64,000 bases of DNA, taken from contig CAYOBN010000018.1 of the NCBI GenBank assembly GCA_964402175.1, positions 1-64,000 on the forward strand, read 5' to 3'. Numbering within the stretch: the stretch's first letter is position 1; each line of letters begins with the position of its first letter. The stretch comes from JAWKUK01 sp964402175 (GTDB lineage: Bacteria; Planctomycetota; UBA1135; GCA-002686595). Positions 1-7,686 of the stretch are shown here, one piece after another. The translations under genes were made by a program, and so were the position numbers. Under the pieces are notes generated by a model, which did no database searches, was not told the DNA's origin, and saw only the letters and a program-made list of their open reading frames with translations.

Positions 1-446
1 GGAGCTTGCGGAAGCCTTGGCGCGACGGAACGCGAGCGTTCGTGTTCGATCCGCTCGGCCAAGAAGCATTGCGGGTCGAGCGTCTTGTCGCATTGATCCC
101 CCATCCTCGTGAACATCAGCTCACCTATCACGGCTACTTAGCACCCGCCTCGCCCGTACGCGATCACGTTGTGCCGTTGCCACCGTCGAGTCGTGAGCGC
201 ACGACCAGCGCCGCTGGTGCCGACCCGAACCAGCATGTCGCGCGCCGTCGGTACTACACCTGGGCCGAGCTGCTCAAACGTGTGTTCGGAACGCGAGTCT
301 TGATCTGTCCGCGGTGCGGTGCGGCGCGTCACATGCTCGCAACGATCACCGACCCGGCGATCGTCCGACGGATCCTGCTGCGCTTGAAGCTCCCACCAGA
401 TCCATTGCCGATCGCGCCGGCCCGCGAGCCGGCGCTCTTCTGGTAG
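1..446 (+). CDS. IS91-like (Y2) transposase, C-terminal part, cut by window edge
   Basis: The reading frame is open to the left edge, so only the C-terminal ~147 residues are seen. They carry the hallmarks of the Y2_Tnp (IS91/IS801-type) family tail: RLVALIPHPREHQLTYHGYL, then TWAELLKRVFG, then a CPRCG zinc-binding pair followed by an ATITDPAIVRRIL stretch and a proline-rich APAREP end. Family members catalyse rolling-circle-like transposition with two tyrosines, but that catalytic half lies outside the window, so activity cannot be judged. The gene stops at TAG 444-446. About 135 bp further on begins a 98-bp sequence that recurs at 2,595, which may be this element's terminus. Confidence 0.8.
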   Translation, partial: SLRKPWRDGTRAFVFDPLGQEALRVERLVALIPHPREHQLTYHGYLAPASPVRDHVVPLPPSSRERTTSAAGADPNQHVARRRYYTWAELLKRVFGTRVLICPRCGAARHMLATITDPAIVRRILLRLKLPPDPLPIAPAREPALFW

Positions 447-581
447 CGCGTGGTCCTCCACCACTCACCGGACGAGTAACGACAGCGCCCGAGTCGAGTC
501 CACCCCCTGCGAGCACGCGAGGTGTGGGCTCGGGTTGTTGGAACCGCGGACCCCTGGTAGCGTCCCAGCGTGCCTCGCGCG

Positions 582-760
582 CCCCAAACCACTCGACCAG
601 GCCCTCGCGGGCAGCCAGAGACAGCACGCGCGCGAGCGTCGCGTGGCAGACCGGCACGACATCTGCCTCGAAATGGGGCGACCAGACCGCCAGCAGCGGA
701 TCTCGATGTCCTGAAATGCCTCCTTGGACCGCTTATCCCCCCTTGGACCGCTTATCCCCC
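582..760 (+). repeat. 98-bp direct repeat, copy 1, with decayed flank; probable IS end
   Basis: Bases 582-679 are identical to 2595-2692. The next ~80 bp are a diverged continuation in both copies, ending in the motif GACCGCTTATCCCC. In this copy the last 19 bp (722-740) are duplicated in tandem (741-759). The repeat sits downstream of the IS91-like transposase tail, and the second copy abuts a truncated gene, so I infer it is the terminal segment of a mobile element. No inverted terminal repeat or target duplication was seen, which is consistent with IS91-type elements. Confidence 0.7.
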
Positions 761-884
761 AAAGGGCGAACTGATGGCCCGGCTTTTTCCAGCGCATCAT
801 GGCGTGGCTTCGGTACCATCGACTCCCGATCGCGGCTTGCGTACCCTGATTGCCGGAACAACCGGAGCCTTCGACACCTCGCAC

Positions 885-1226
885 ATGGACTACCAAGATT
901 TCCTCACACTGCGTGCACAAGGAAAAATCCAGGCTGGCATCGAGAACAGCGTGGCAATTCGCCTCGTCGAGCACCTTCCTGCGCGTTACCAGGCGGCATT
1001 TCATTTTTGGTTCTGGGTCGGAGTGATTTCCGTTCCTGGGTTCATTTTGCTCGGCTACTTCGTGAATTGGTACCTGGGCATCGGCTTGCTTGCGTTCATA
1101 ACGCCGACAATTTTCTCCGCGACGAAGAAGAGTGCCGCGGATTTTGTCCTTGAACACGCGCAGACAGACCGGCAGTTCTTCGAGCAACTGACCGCCCTGA
1201 ATGTTCTCATTTTTCAGCGCACCTAA
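885..1226 (+). CDS. Small two-helix membrane protein, unknown function
   Basis: A 113-residue protein starting at ATG 885 (MDYQDFLTLRAQ). Residues ~38-58 and ~60-76 form two adjacent hydrophobic segments (HFWFWVGVISVPGFILL and WYLGIGLLAFITPTIF), suggesting a hairpin in the inner membrane. Soluble tails lie on both sides, and the C-terminus (residues ~80-113) looks amphipathic. The frame stays open upstream to 570, but that stretch runs through the IS-like repeat and is rich in Arg and Pro, so the inner ATG is preferred. Base composition is less GC-biased than most of the window, which fits an acquired segment. I do not recognise the family. Confidence 0.55.
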   Translation: MDYQDFLTLRAQGKIQAGIENSVAIRLVEHLPARYQAAFHFWFWVGVISVPGFILLGYFVNWYLGIGLLAFITPTIFSATKKSAADFVLEHAQTDRQFFEQLTALNVLIFQRT

Positions 1227-1455
1227 AGCTACCAGGGTGGGGGGGGTAGTCACACCACTGGCGGTAGAGTTAGTCGGCAGCAGCAGGAACTAGGTGGTAG
1301 CCAAGGGTGGCATACCACTGCCATGGCTGACAATCTTAACCGCAAGAGCCCGTCGTAGCTAATGCACGCTTCACCGGCAGGAGGTGCAAATGCAGATCAG
1401 TCGAAGCGTGTCATCGTTGACCCCGCGCAGCATTGGGAGGGAATGCGCTGGCATT
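1227..1455. other. Intergenic, no gene seen
   Basis: Between two convergent hypothetical genes. It contains loosely repeated GGTGG/TACCACTGxC words (around 1,230-1,320) but no clear hairpin, tRNA or coding signal. Confidence 0.4.
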
Positions 1456-2151
1456 CTACGGCACCATTTGCCAAATAGACGGAACAATGGCCGACGCCAT
1501 AATCCATATTAGGCAACCAGTGCTCGCCGGCTTCGTAGTGGCTGTTGATTCGTGGGACATCAGCGAGGAACGCACGGCTTCGCGATATTCGTCAGGGACG
1601 AAGCTCGCCAGTGCATCAGCGAGCCGCGCCTGATCTCCAAGATGTCGCTTCCACTCCGTATTCCGTTCAGATATGTAGCGGATGCAAACTTCTGGAGGGT
1701 CGACGTGAGAGCGTCTTGATGTTAACGCGTCTACCTGCGCCGGCCCCTCAAAGGGTTTGCGCTGATACGCACGAATGCGCTCTTGCGCAAACGCATTGCC
1801 CGCAAATTCGATTCTGCAATGGGTGCTGGCCAGCTCTTCTGCAAATGGCGCATCGGGACTATTGGGCTCCGCAAAAAAGGCCAACTGCAGCCAGCCCCGA
1901 AAGGCCCGCATGTACAATTCCTCTGCCGCCTTTGCTTCCGGCGCTCCAGCATGTAATTGTATTGTGTGCAGCATCGTGTTAGCCGCCACGATTAGTGCGC
2001 TGCGAATGTCTTGCTTGCTGGCTGGGAGGAGGTTGGCTGGAAGTACTGGATCGCCAGGATCGTTCGCGATAACAGTGATGTATTGGTCGACGAGCTCAAG
2101 CGCCTTGTCGAGGGCCAAGAGCTTTTGTTCAGTGGCGGTATTGGAGCTCAT
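1456..2151 (-). CDS. Hypothetical alpha-helical protein
   Basis: A 231-residue soluble protein starting at ATG 2151 (MSSNTATEQKLLALDKALEL). The frame is open a further 27 codons upstream, but that leader lacks protein-like character. The sequence is mostly helical, with an acidic N-terminal helix and a middle stretch rich in Ala, Glu and Phe (RAFRGWLQLAFFAEPNSPDA). No signal peptide, membrane segment or recognised catalytic motif is present. Its lower GC than the flanks and its position between mobile-element debris suggest it arrived with the accessory segment. I do not recognise a family. Confidence 0.6.
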   Translation of the reverse strand: MSSNTATEQKLLALDKALELVDQYITVIANDPGDPVLPANLLPASKQDIRSALIVAANTMLHTIQLHAGAPEAKAAEELYMRAFRGWLQLAFFAEPNSPDAPFAEELASTHCRIEFAGNAFAQERIRAYQRKPFEGPAQVDALTSRRSHVDPPEVCIRYISERNTEWKRHLGDQARLADALASFVPDEYREAVRSSLMSHESTATTKPASTGCLIWIMASAIVPSIWQMVP

Positions 2152-2594
2152 GAAATTACTTGCAGTCGCCAGTAGAACTGACGGAAAGGTGTGCGGGCGG
2201 TGATCAGACCTGGGTAGCGTATGTGGGGTCACCTGAGGTCAACGCAATGAGATTAGCGTAGTGGTAGTTCGGAGCTAGCTTACCACGCATTACCGCGCGG
2301 GAACTCTGCTGCCGAACGTTGTGACAAGGAGTGGAATGTGATGTGTCACCGGAGGTCGCCACGTCGGGCGATCATGGCTAATGCCACCGGTTAGGGTCTT
2401 GGTGAAGGTCGCCCGGCCGCTGGAATTGCGGCTTTCGGGACCCTGCTGAGTCGAGTTGAGGTTACTGGTCGCCTCCAGAATGTGCGTCGCATGAGAGGCC
2501 ACTGGCCAGAGCAGGGCTTGGGCGAGAACGAACGTCCACATTCCACAAATGAGACCAGCAGCCAGCGAGTTGGTCGAGCAGTCTTCGGGGAAAA
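2152..2594. other. Non-coding accessory DNA upstream of repeat copy 2
   Basis: No convincing gene on either strand. Long frames through here are low-complexity Arg/Ser-rich translations. The segment lies between the hypothetical gene start at 2151 and the second IS-like repeat, and is probably junction or relic DNA. Confidence 0.4.
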
Positions 2595-2755
2595 CCCCAA
2601 ACCACTCGACCAGGCCCTCGCGGGCAGCCAGAGACAGCACGCGCGCGAGCGTCGCGTGGCAGACCGGCACGACATCTGCCTCGAAATGGGGCCCCTCTAC
2701 CCCCCAAGCAACGGACCTCGAGATCCGGCAATGCCTCCTTCGACCGCTTATCCCC
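2595..2755 (+). repeat. 98-bp direct repeat, copy 2, abutting a truncated gene
   Basis: Bases 2595-2692 match 582-679 exactly. The diverged continuation runs to GACCGCTTATCCCC at 2742-2755. Immediately after it (2756 onward) begins the broken remainder of an NmrA-like gene on the opposite strand. That places the element boundary at or next to this motif and supports reading the repeat as the end of a transposable element. No transposase gene is attached to this copy. Confidence 0.7.
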
Positions 2756-2855
2756 GACTGGTGGCGAGGCGCAAGGTGTGGCCGGCGGCGGCCAGGCGGG
2801 AGGCGAAGTCGTTGCCGACGGTGCCGCTGACGCCGACGATGAGGGTGGTGGTCAT
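2748..2855 (-). pseudogene. Truncated NAD(P)-binding (NmrA/SDR-like) oxidoreductase, N-terminus only
   Basis: From ATG 2855 the minus strand encodes MTTTLIVGVSGTVGNDFASR and about fifteen more residues before a stop at 2748-2750. The GVSGTVG glycine-rich turn and following helix are the classic start of an NmrA-like Rossmann fold that binds NAD(P)H. The reading frame runs straight into the IS-like end at ~2755, which supplies the stop, so more than 85 percent of a normal ~280-residue protein is missing. It is divergent from the AraC regulator at 2984. Such pairs are common, and the regulator probably once controlled this gene. Confidence 0.75.
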
Positions 2856-2983
2856 GGTGGAGGTCGTCGACAGGGGCTGTCGATGTATGCAAGTGAGTTC
2901 GACGCACGTGTACCCTGAACGGCCTCGAGCTCAACTTGTATGTCTTCAGGTACAGAAATCGGCAGCCGCATGAGTGTCCCGCC

Positions 2984-3967
2984 ATGGACCTGTTGAGCGA
3001 CGTCCTACGACAGGCCGGCCTGCAACGGCGGCTGCTCGACCTGCGCCACCTGCCGGCGACCACGGCGCTGCGTTTCCCCTGCGAGCGCAGCATGGGTTTC
3101 CACGTCGTCACGCAGGGGCGGGTGTGGGTGCATGCGCGGGGAGCGGCCGAACCGCTGGCATTGACCGCCGGCGACGTCGCCTTCATGGCGCGCGGCTGTG
3201 TGCACGTGCTGGCCACGGCGCCGCTGCTCGACGGCCTCGAACCGCAGCCCATCGCCGGGACCTGGGGCGTGCCGGCGACGCCGGCGGCGGGTGACGGCGC
3301 CGCCTCGGTCATCAGCGGTGCCTACCAACTGTGGCACACGCCGCTGCACCCCCTGTTCGCAGAGCTGCCCGGCTGGTTCGTCCTCACCGCGCTCGAGATG
3401 CCGCGCCTGAGCCCGCTGGCGCTGGCGACGTCGATGCTGGCCGACGAGGCCGGCCGCGCCGATCGCGGCGTCGCATCCGTGGCCTCGCTCGGCAGCGACG
3501 TGCTCGTGCACGGCCTGCTCGACGTGTTGTTCGTGCAGTTGCTGCGCGAGATCGTGGCGCGCTGCGGCGGCGCCGCCAGCAGTTGGAGCCACGCCGTACG
3601 TGACCCGGCCATCCACCGTGCCGTGGCGCTGCTGCAAGCCGACGTGGCGCGCCCCTGGACGCTGGAGCTACTGGCGCTGGAGGCCGGTCTCTCGCGCACC
3701 GCGTTGGCGGTGAAGTTCCGCGACGCGATGGGCGAGACACCGCTGGCCCACCTTCGCACGCTGCGGATGCAGAGAGCAATGCAACTGCTGGGCGAGCCGC
3801 GGCGCAAGCTGGACGAGGTGGCGCGCGCCGTCGGATATCAAGATGCCTTCGGCTTCTCGAAGGCCTTCAAGCGCGCCGTCGGCGTGTCGCCGGCCGAGTT
3901 CCGCGAGCGCGACGCCGCCGAGCGGGCGTCGCCTTGGCGCTGGGGCGGGTCGGATACAGGCACCTGA
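2984..3967 (+). CDS. AraC-family transcriptional regulator (cupin_6 sensor)
   Basis: A 327-residue protein from ATG 2984 (MDLLSDVLRQAGLQ). Residues ~1-190 resemble the cupin_6 ligand-binding domain of AraC regulators (LRFPCERSMGFHVVTQGRVW, LTAGDVAFMARGCVHVLA). The C-terminal ~100 residues carry two helix-turn-helix units: ELLALEAGLSRTALAVKFRD and EVARAVGYQDAFGFSKAFKR, followed by the family signature GVSPAEFR. It would bind DNA in the cytoplasm and respond to an unknown small molecule. The divergent NmrA-like gene that it likely controlled is now a stub, so this may be an orphan regulator. An upstream in-frame start at 2936 is possible but adds only a basic leader. Confidence 0.88.
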   Translation: MDLLSDVLRQAGLQRRLLDLRHLPATTALRFPCERSMGFHVVTQGRVWVHARGAAEPLALTAGDVAFMARGCVHVLATAPLLDGLEPQPIAGTWGVPATPAAGDGAASVISGAYQLWHTPLHPLFAELPGWFVLTALEMPRLSPLALATSMLADEAGRADRGVASVASLGSDVLVHGLLDVLFVQLLREIVARCGGAASSWSHAVRDPAIHRAVALLQADVARPWTLELLALEAGLSRTALAVKFRDAMGETPLAHLRTLRMQRAMQLLGEPRRKLDEVARAVGYQDAFGFSKAFKRAVGVSPAEFRERDAAERASPWRWGGSDTGT

Positions 3968-4109
3968 GAGGCTGTGCGTCACCGCAGCCAGGCAAGCGCC
4001 CGCAGCCACGACGCGCGTGCAAGAGTCCCTACGCGGACGGGCTCCCTGCAGTACGGACCGGACAAGGCGACTGCGCCAGCACTGCGCGTATCGGGGATTC
4101 CTGGCACCC

Positions 4110-4169
4110 ACCCCTTGTCGAAATAGGGGTACGACCCATAGGATGCGGACCCCTGGCCGAACCAGGGGT
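4110..4169. promoter_or_regulatory. Two copies of ACCCCT-N9-AGGGGT upstream of the PadR gene
   Basis: Perfect inverted repeats with identical half-sites and identical 9-bp spacers lie at 4110-4130 and 4149-4169, centres 39 bp apart. The second ends 8 bp before the padR-like ATG at 4178. Matching half-sites with unrelated spacers suggest a dimer-binding operator, plausibly for autoregulation by the PadR protein. The trailing AGGGGTCAGATCCC also resembles REP-like intergenic words, so a mobile palindrome is the main alternative. Confidence 0.5.
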
Positions 4170-4177
4170 CAGATCCC

Positions 4178-4537
4178 ATGCCCGCCCCCCCCGACCTCCC
4201 TGCCGGCTCACTCGAGCTGCTCGCGCTGCAGGTCCTCGCAGCCGAGGCCACCCACGGCTACGAGATCGCCCGCCGAATCCATCTCCTCTCGGCGGACGCG
4301 CTGCGGATCGAGGAGGGCAGCCTCTATCCCGCGTTGCACCGCTTGGAGCGCCAGAAGCTCCTCGCCGCCAGTTGGGGGCGCTCGGCCACGGGGCGCAAGG
4401 TGCGCGTCTATCGCCTGACGCAGACCGGGCGCCGCGAGCTGCAGCGCAGACGCGCTGGCTGGCAGTTCCTGCGCGACGCCGTCGACGGGATCCTAGATGC
4501 GGGCGGTGCCGCGCCCTGTCGAGGAGATTCGGCGTGA
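4178..4537 (+). CDS. PadR-family transcriptional regulator
   Basis: A 119-residue winged-helix protein. The family signature is clear: SLELLALQVLAAEATHGYEI (helix and the HGYEI motif, residues ~10-30), then EEGSLYPALHRLERQKLLAA for the recognition helix, and the wing GRKVRVYRLTQTGRRELQ. It lacks the long C-terminal dimerisation coiled coil, as is usual for the short PadR-s1 group. Its stop overlaps the GTG start of the next gene (GTGA at 4534-4537), so the two are translationally coupled. The inverted repeats just upstream are candidate autoregulatory operators. Confidence 0.9.
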   Translation: MPAPPDLPAGSLELLALQVLAAEATHGYEIARRIHLLSADALRIEEGSLYPALHRLERQKLLAASWGRSATGRKVRVYRLTQTGRRELQRRRAGWQFLRDAVDGILDAGGAAPCRGDSA

Positions 4538-5166
4538 GAAGCCTCACCCAGTGCCTCGCGCCCCTCTGGGACCGTCTCTCCGGCCGCGCCGAGCTCGAAC
4601 TCGAGGTGCGGCGCGAGCTGTGGTCCCACGTCGAAGACTCCCGCGATGCCTACCTCGCGGCAGGTGAGGACGCCGTCGCCGCGATGGCGCGCGCCCTCGT
4701 CCGTTTTGGCGATTTCGAAGCGCACGTCGCGGCGTGCGTCGATGAACGAATCACGCAGGAACATCACATGGGTACCAAAGCCTCCGTTGTGATCACCCTT
4801 CTGTTCGGAGCGGTCACTTTCCTAGCCTGGACTTCCTACCTGCAGGGCGAACGGCTCGAGAAAGCCGTGCTGGTGCTGGAGGAGGCTCGGCTGCAACCCG
4901 AGCGAGCCAGCCTCACCCCTCGACCCGTCGTCTTCAACATCGGAGACGAGCTCGAAGTGGTCGACCGCCTCAACCCAAGCGACATCCAGGTCACCCAGGC
5001 GATCGCGGAGGACGGGATGATCTTGCTGCCCGAGCTCGGGTGGGTGATGGCGTTTGGCAAGGAGCGCCAGGCCTTCGAGACAGAGCTGAGGGCTGCCTTC
5101 GAAAAATACTACGAGCGGTCGGACATCTATGTGCGCCGCGTCTCCCGTGGCGGCGCCCTCGAGTGA
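4534..5166 (+). CDS. Membrane-anchored protein with prefix domain and polysaccharide-export-like domain
   Basis: A 210-residue protein starting at GTG 4534. Residues ~15-70 (LELEVRRELWSHVEDSRDAY and onward) resemble the short prefix domain found on membrane proteins paired with PadR regulators. A single transmembrane helix follows (ASVVITLLFGAVTFLAWTSY, ~residues 81-100). The C-terminal half (FNIGDELEVVDRLNPSDIQV, then DGMILLPELGWVMAFGK, then ending YYERSDIYVRRV) follows the pattern of the Poly_export domain of Wza-like proteins. No lipobox or outer-membrane segment is seen, so it is unlikely to be a full Wza. Joining a PadR-linked prefix to an export domain looks unusual. Function is inferred only from architecture. 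Confidence 0.65.
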   Translation: MRSLTQCLAPLWDRLSGRAELELEVRRELWSHVEDSRDAYLAAGEDAVAAMARALVRFGDFEAHVAACVDERITQEHHMGTKASVVITLLFGAVTFLAWTSYLQGERLEKAVLVLEEARLQPERASLTPRPVVFNIGDELEVVDRLNPSDIQVTQAIAEDGMILLPELGWVMAFGKERQAFETELRAAFEKYYERSDIYVRRVSRGGALE

Positions 5167-5314
5167 GCGCAGCGAAGAGGCGCTCCAAGCACGGAACTCG
5201 GGACGCGATTCGCCCTTAGGTGGACCCAGAACAACCCAAGACGAGACCTGTCCCCCCCATGGTCGGCCGGACGTGGGTCGCAGCGACCCAGTTCGCACGC
5301 CCGGTCCTGCGCCG

Positions 5315-5536
5315 AATCAAACTAGCGAGGAGCCGAAGTTCGGTTGGGCCGAACTGATGACGAGGGTCTTTGCGAAGAACGTCCTCAGTTGCCCTCGCTG
5401 CGGGTCGCGCCGCGTCCTGCTCGCGGTGATTGCAATACCACCCACCAGCACTCGCCCCAGGGTACACATCGGTCTTCGCACCGAATCACGGCCGGTCGCG
5501 CCCGCGTGTGAGTCGCTGCAGCTCGAGCTTGCCTGG
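5315..5536 (+). pseudogene. Decayed IS91-like transposase C-terminus
   Basis: A ~74-residue stretch contains FGWAELMTRVFAKNVLSCPR, CGSRRVLLAVIA and then GLRTESRPVAPACESLQLEL. This aligns in order with the Y2 transposase tail at 1-446 (WAELLKRVFG, CPRCG, APAREP). No start codon or catalytic region belongs to it, and the frame runs on into unrelated sequence, so it is a relic. It differs enough from the first copy to be an independent, older insertion. Confidence 0.7.
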
Positions 5537-5904
5537 TGCCGAGCCGTCGCTGCGCTGGCGAAGCGCCACGTCACTCGCGAACCGTGCCAGCTTCCCGTCG
5601 CTCGCCCGAGCTCTCGACGCCCTCGGAGATCGACCCCCGTCCCGGTCATCCACCTGCGACCGCGGCAGAGACCTCTGTATCGCGACGGCTTGCGGTACGG
5701 CATGGGGCCGCTGCGCGACCCACCAACGTGCCCCGATCTTCCTGCTTGGATCACCCAGCCCCGCTGGGGCGCGTCGTCGAACGGGTCGTCGGCGACGGGT
5801 TGGTTCTGGACGACGGCCGAGGTCGCCGCCGGGGGGGTCGTGTCGGAGCGAGCCGTGGGCGCGGAACGGGCCCCGGCGCCGGGGCGAGGCCCGTGGTTCG
5901 CAGA
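5537..5904. other. Intergenic, no gene seen
   Basis: Between the transposase relic and the terminator of the next minus-strand gene. Open frames exist on both strands but translate to Arg/Pro-rich low-complexity sequence. No repeat end like that at 722-760 was found here. Confidence 0.4.
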
Positions 5905-5936
5905 GAGGACGCGGCAGCGGCCGCCGCCGCGTCCTC
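5905..5936 (-). terminator. Hairpin after secreted-protein gene
   Basis: An 11-bp perfect stem (GAGGACGCGGC paired with GCCGCGTCCTC) with a 10-base loop, 8 bp beyond the stop of the minus-strand gene at 5944. There is no U-run, as is common in GC-rich genomes. Confidence 0.55.
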
Positions 5937-5943
5937 GGACGGA

Positions 5944-7125
5944 TCAGTTGAGGAAACCGATCGACATGCCATCCGTGAAGTTCGAGGTGGCCAACCCGCC
6001 GACCGAGTCGCGGTGCCAAGCCTGGAAATACCATGTCTCACCGGCCGCGACCGAGACGAAGCCGGACGGCGTCGGCGTGTTGACCAGGTTGAGGGCGAGC
6101 GAGAAGCTGCCCGTCGTGCCCGAGTTCTTGATCTGGCCAGGACCCACGTAACGGCCGATCGAGCCCGCGAGGCAGAGGTTGCCCTGGCTACCGCCCGGGT
6201 TCTGGATGAGGCCCTGGGTACGGCTCGTCAGGAAGAAGCCGAAGGCGTTCGTAGGCAGCGCGTTGGCGACCAGCGTCACGTCGTTCGCCGCGATGGAGGT
6301 CGAGCCGAAGCCCGCGATGGTCCCCGACGCGCCGGTCGAGTTCGGCACCGCGGGGCCGCAGTAGTTGGTGTTGATGCCTCCCGCAGTCCCCTTCTCGAAC
6401 ACGAGGTTGTCCCAGAAGTACAGGTCGCCGTTGTTGCCGCCCGACGCAAGGCGCATCTCGTCGAAGCGCAGGTCGGCGATCAGCGTGTCGAGGTCCGCGG
6501 GTGTCGCCGGGTGCGCCGTCGCCGGGTTCAGCCACATGCGCAGGCGCTCCTGGCCCGCCATGAAGTCGATGCGGGTGACGAGCCGCGTCGCGACCGTGTC
6601 GTTCGAACCCGGGATCGTCTGAGGCGGCGCGCCGGCCGGGCCCTGATCGTCGATGCCCCAGGCGTTCGTGTTCCACGGGGAGCCGAGGTAGAGCACCTCA
6701 CCGACGCCGACGTTGAACAGCGAGAGGCCACCGTAGTGTTCGATCGGCTGCCCCTGGAAGTTGACCGTGCTGAAGGAGATCCAGATCGTCGAGCCATCGG
6801 CGCCGTACTTGCCGTTGTCGACGATGTCGGGGTGCAACGCCGTGTCGAAGCGGCGGTAGGCCTCGCCGAACACGTTCGCCTGGCCCGCGTACTGGCCGAC
6901 AGCGTCGCTCAACGCGAAGGGCGGGGTCACGCTCGGATCGAACATCACGATGTCGTTGCCGTTCGTGACGAACCAGTTGTTCGAGAAGCCGGTGCCGCCC
7001 CCTTGGCCGTCGAGCAGGCCCGGGAACGTGTACTGGAACGTCTCGGTCGCGATGGGCGTGATCTGAGCCGACGCGACGGAGGCGACCGCGAGGAGCGCGG
7101 TGGGTAGTAGGAGGAACTTCGACAT
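5944..7125 (-). CDS. Secreted protein with shared C-terminal planctomycete-type domain (tag protein 1)
   Basis: A 393-residue protein with a typical signal peptide (MSKFLLLPTALLAVASVASA, cleavage before QITPI). Residues ~22-250 form a beta-rich domain with Asn/Gly/Asp-rich strands and motifs such as YFWDNLVFEKG, similar in style to concanavalin/LamG-like extracellular domains. No catalytic site was identified. From ~residue 256 (YCGPAVPNSTGASG) to the end lies the ~135-residue tail shared with four other proteins here: NAFGFFLTSRTQG, NPGGSQGNLCLAGSIGRYVG, GETWYFQAWHRDSVGG and SNFTDGMSIGF. The position and repeated use of this tail suggest a sorting or surface-attachment role. The ligand is unknown. 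Confidence 0.8.
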   Translation of the reverse strand: MSKFLLLPTALLAVASVASAQITPIATETFQYTFPGLLDGQGGGTGFSNNWFVTNGNDIVMFDPSVTPPFALSDAVGQYAGQANVFGEAYRRFDTALHPDIVDNGKYGADGSTIWISFSTVNFQGQPIEHYGGLSLFNVGVGEVLYLGSPWNTNAWGIDDQGPAGAPPQTIPGSNDTVATRLVTRIDFMAGQERLRMWLNPATAHPATPADLDTLIADLRFDEMRLASGGNNGDLYFWDNLVFEKGTAGGINTNYCGPAVPNSTGASGTIAGFGSTSIAANDVTLVANALPTNAFGFFLTSRTQGLIQNPGGSQGNLCLAGSIGRYVGPGQIKNSGTTGSFSLALNLVNTPTPSGFVSVAAGETWYFQAWHRDSVGGLATSNFTDGMSIGFLN

Positions 7126-7686
7126 GGTCAGATGGCCTCGGCGGCGTCGTTCTGCCGCTTCGTGCCGGGAGAGCGGGTGAGAAGGAACGGGATGGAGAAG
7201 AGGAGAACCGAAGGACCGCGGTTACGCTAGACGGGACTCGGGTCCGCGCGGGAGAGGGCCGTGCGTGAGTTTCATTGCGAGAGGACGAGCAAGGTGTCGG
7301 GTCCGATCGAGACCTTGCCGCGAGGCCGTATTCTCTGGCAGGAGTCCGCAGTGGTGTTCACCGTCCCGGACGGATGGTTGCCAAGGCCTGGAGCGTAGCC
7401 ACTCCAGTCGCTGCTGAAACGCACCTGCCTGGCAACCGCGCGCAGGAAACCGAGTGTGTCGACTGGGAACCCCGTGTCCGAGAAGGCCGCGACGATCGCG
7501 TCGTCACCCTACGTCACCTGGAGTCCCCACATACCCGGTGTCCACTGGACCTGGCAGGGTCGCAGGAGGGTTGGTGGCGCTGGCCGACCTGCCGACCGGG
7601 CTCGAGTATCGCGACCTGCTCTCTTGGCCCTCTCTTTGACCCTCTGCTGGCCCTCCGACCTCGCCGCCTGATACGGTTCGGGGTCC
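7126..7686. other. 561-bp divergent intergenic region, no gene seen
   Basis: Separates the divergent starts of tag protein 1 (7125) and the RNA methyltransferase (7687), so it must hold two promoters. A short plus-strand stretch near 7,500-7,560 translates plausibly (SSPYVTWSPHIPGVHWTW) and may be a relic of an exported protein, but it has no start or extended homology. No RNA gene was found. Confidence 0.4.

Noticed and set aside
570..884. N-terminal extension of the small membrane protein
   Set aside because: The extension runs through the 98-bp repeat and is Arg/Pro-rich. The inner ATG at 885 gives a compact protein.
2290..3312. Minus-strand frame crossing repeat copy 2 and the AraC gene
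   Set aside because: Its start region is antisense to the AraC cupin domain, and the rest is repeat sequence without a domain. A small segment (VCHATLARVLSLAAREGLVE) is shared with copy 1 and may be part of the element, but no gene could be defined.
5536..7107. Plus-strand frame of about 523 codons opposite tag protein 1
   Set aside because: Low-complexity Arg/Val/Glu translation with no domain, antisense to a protein with a clear signal peptide and conserved tail.
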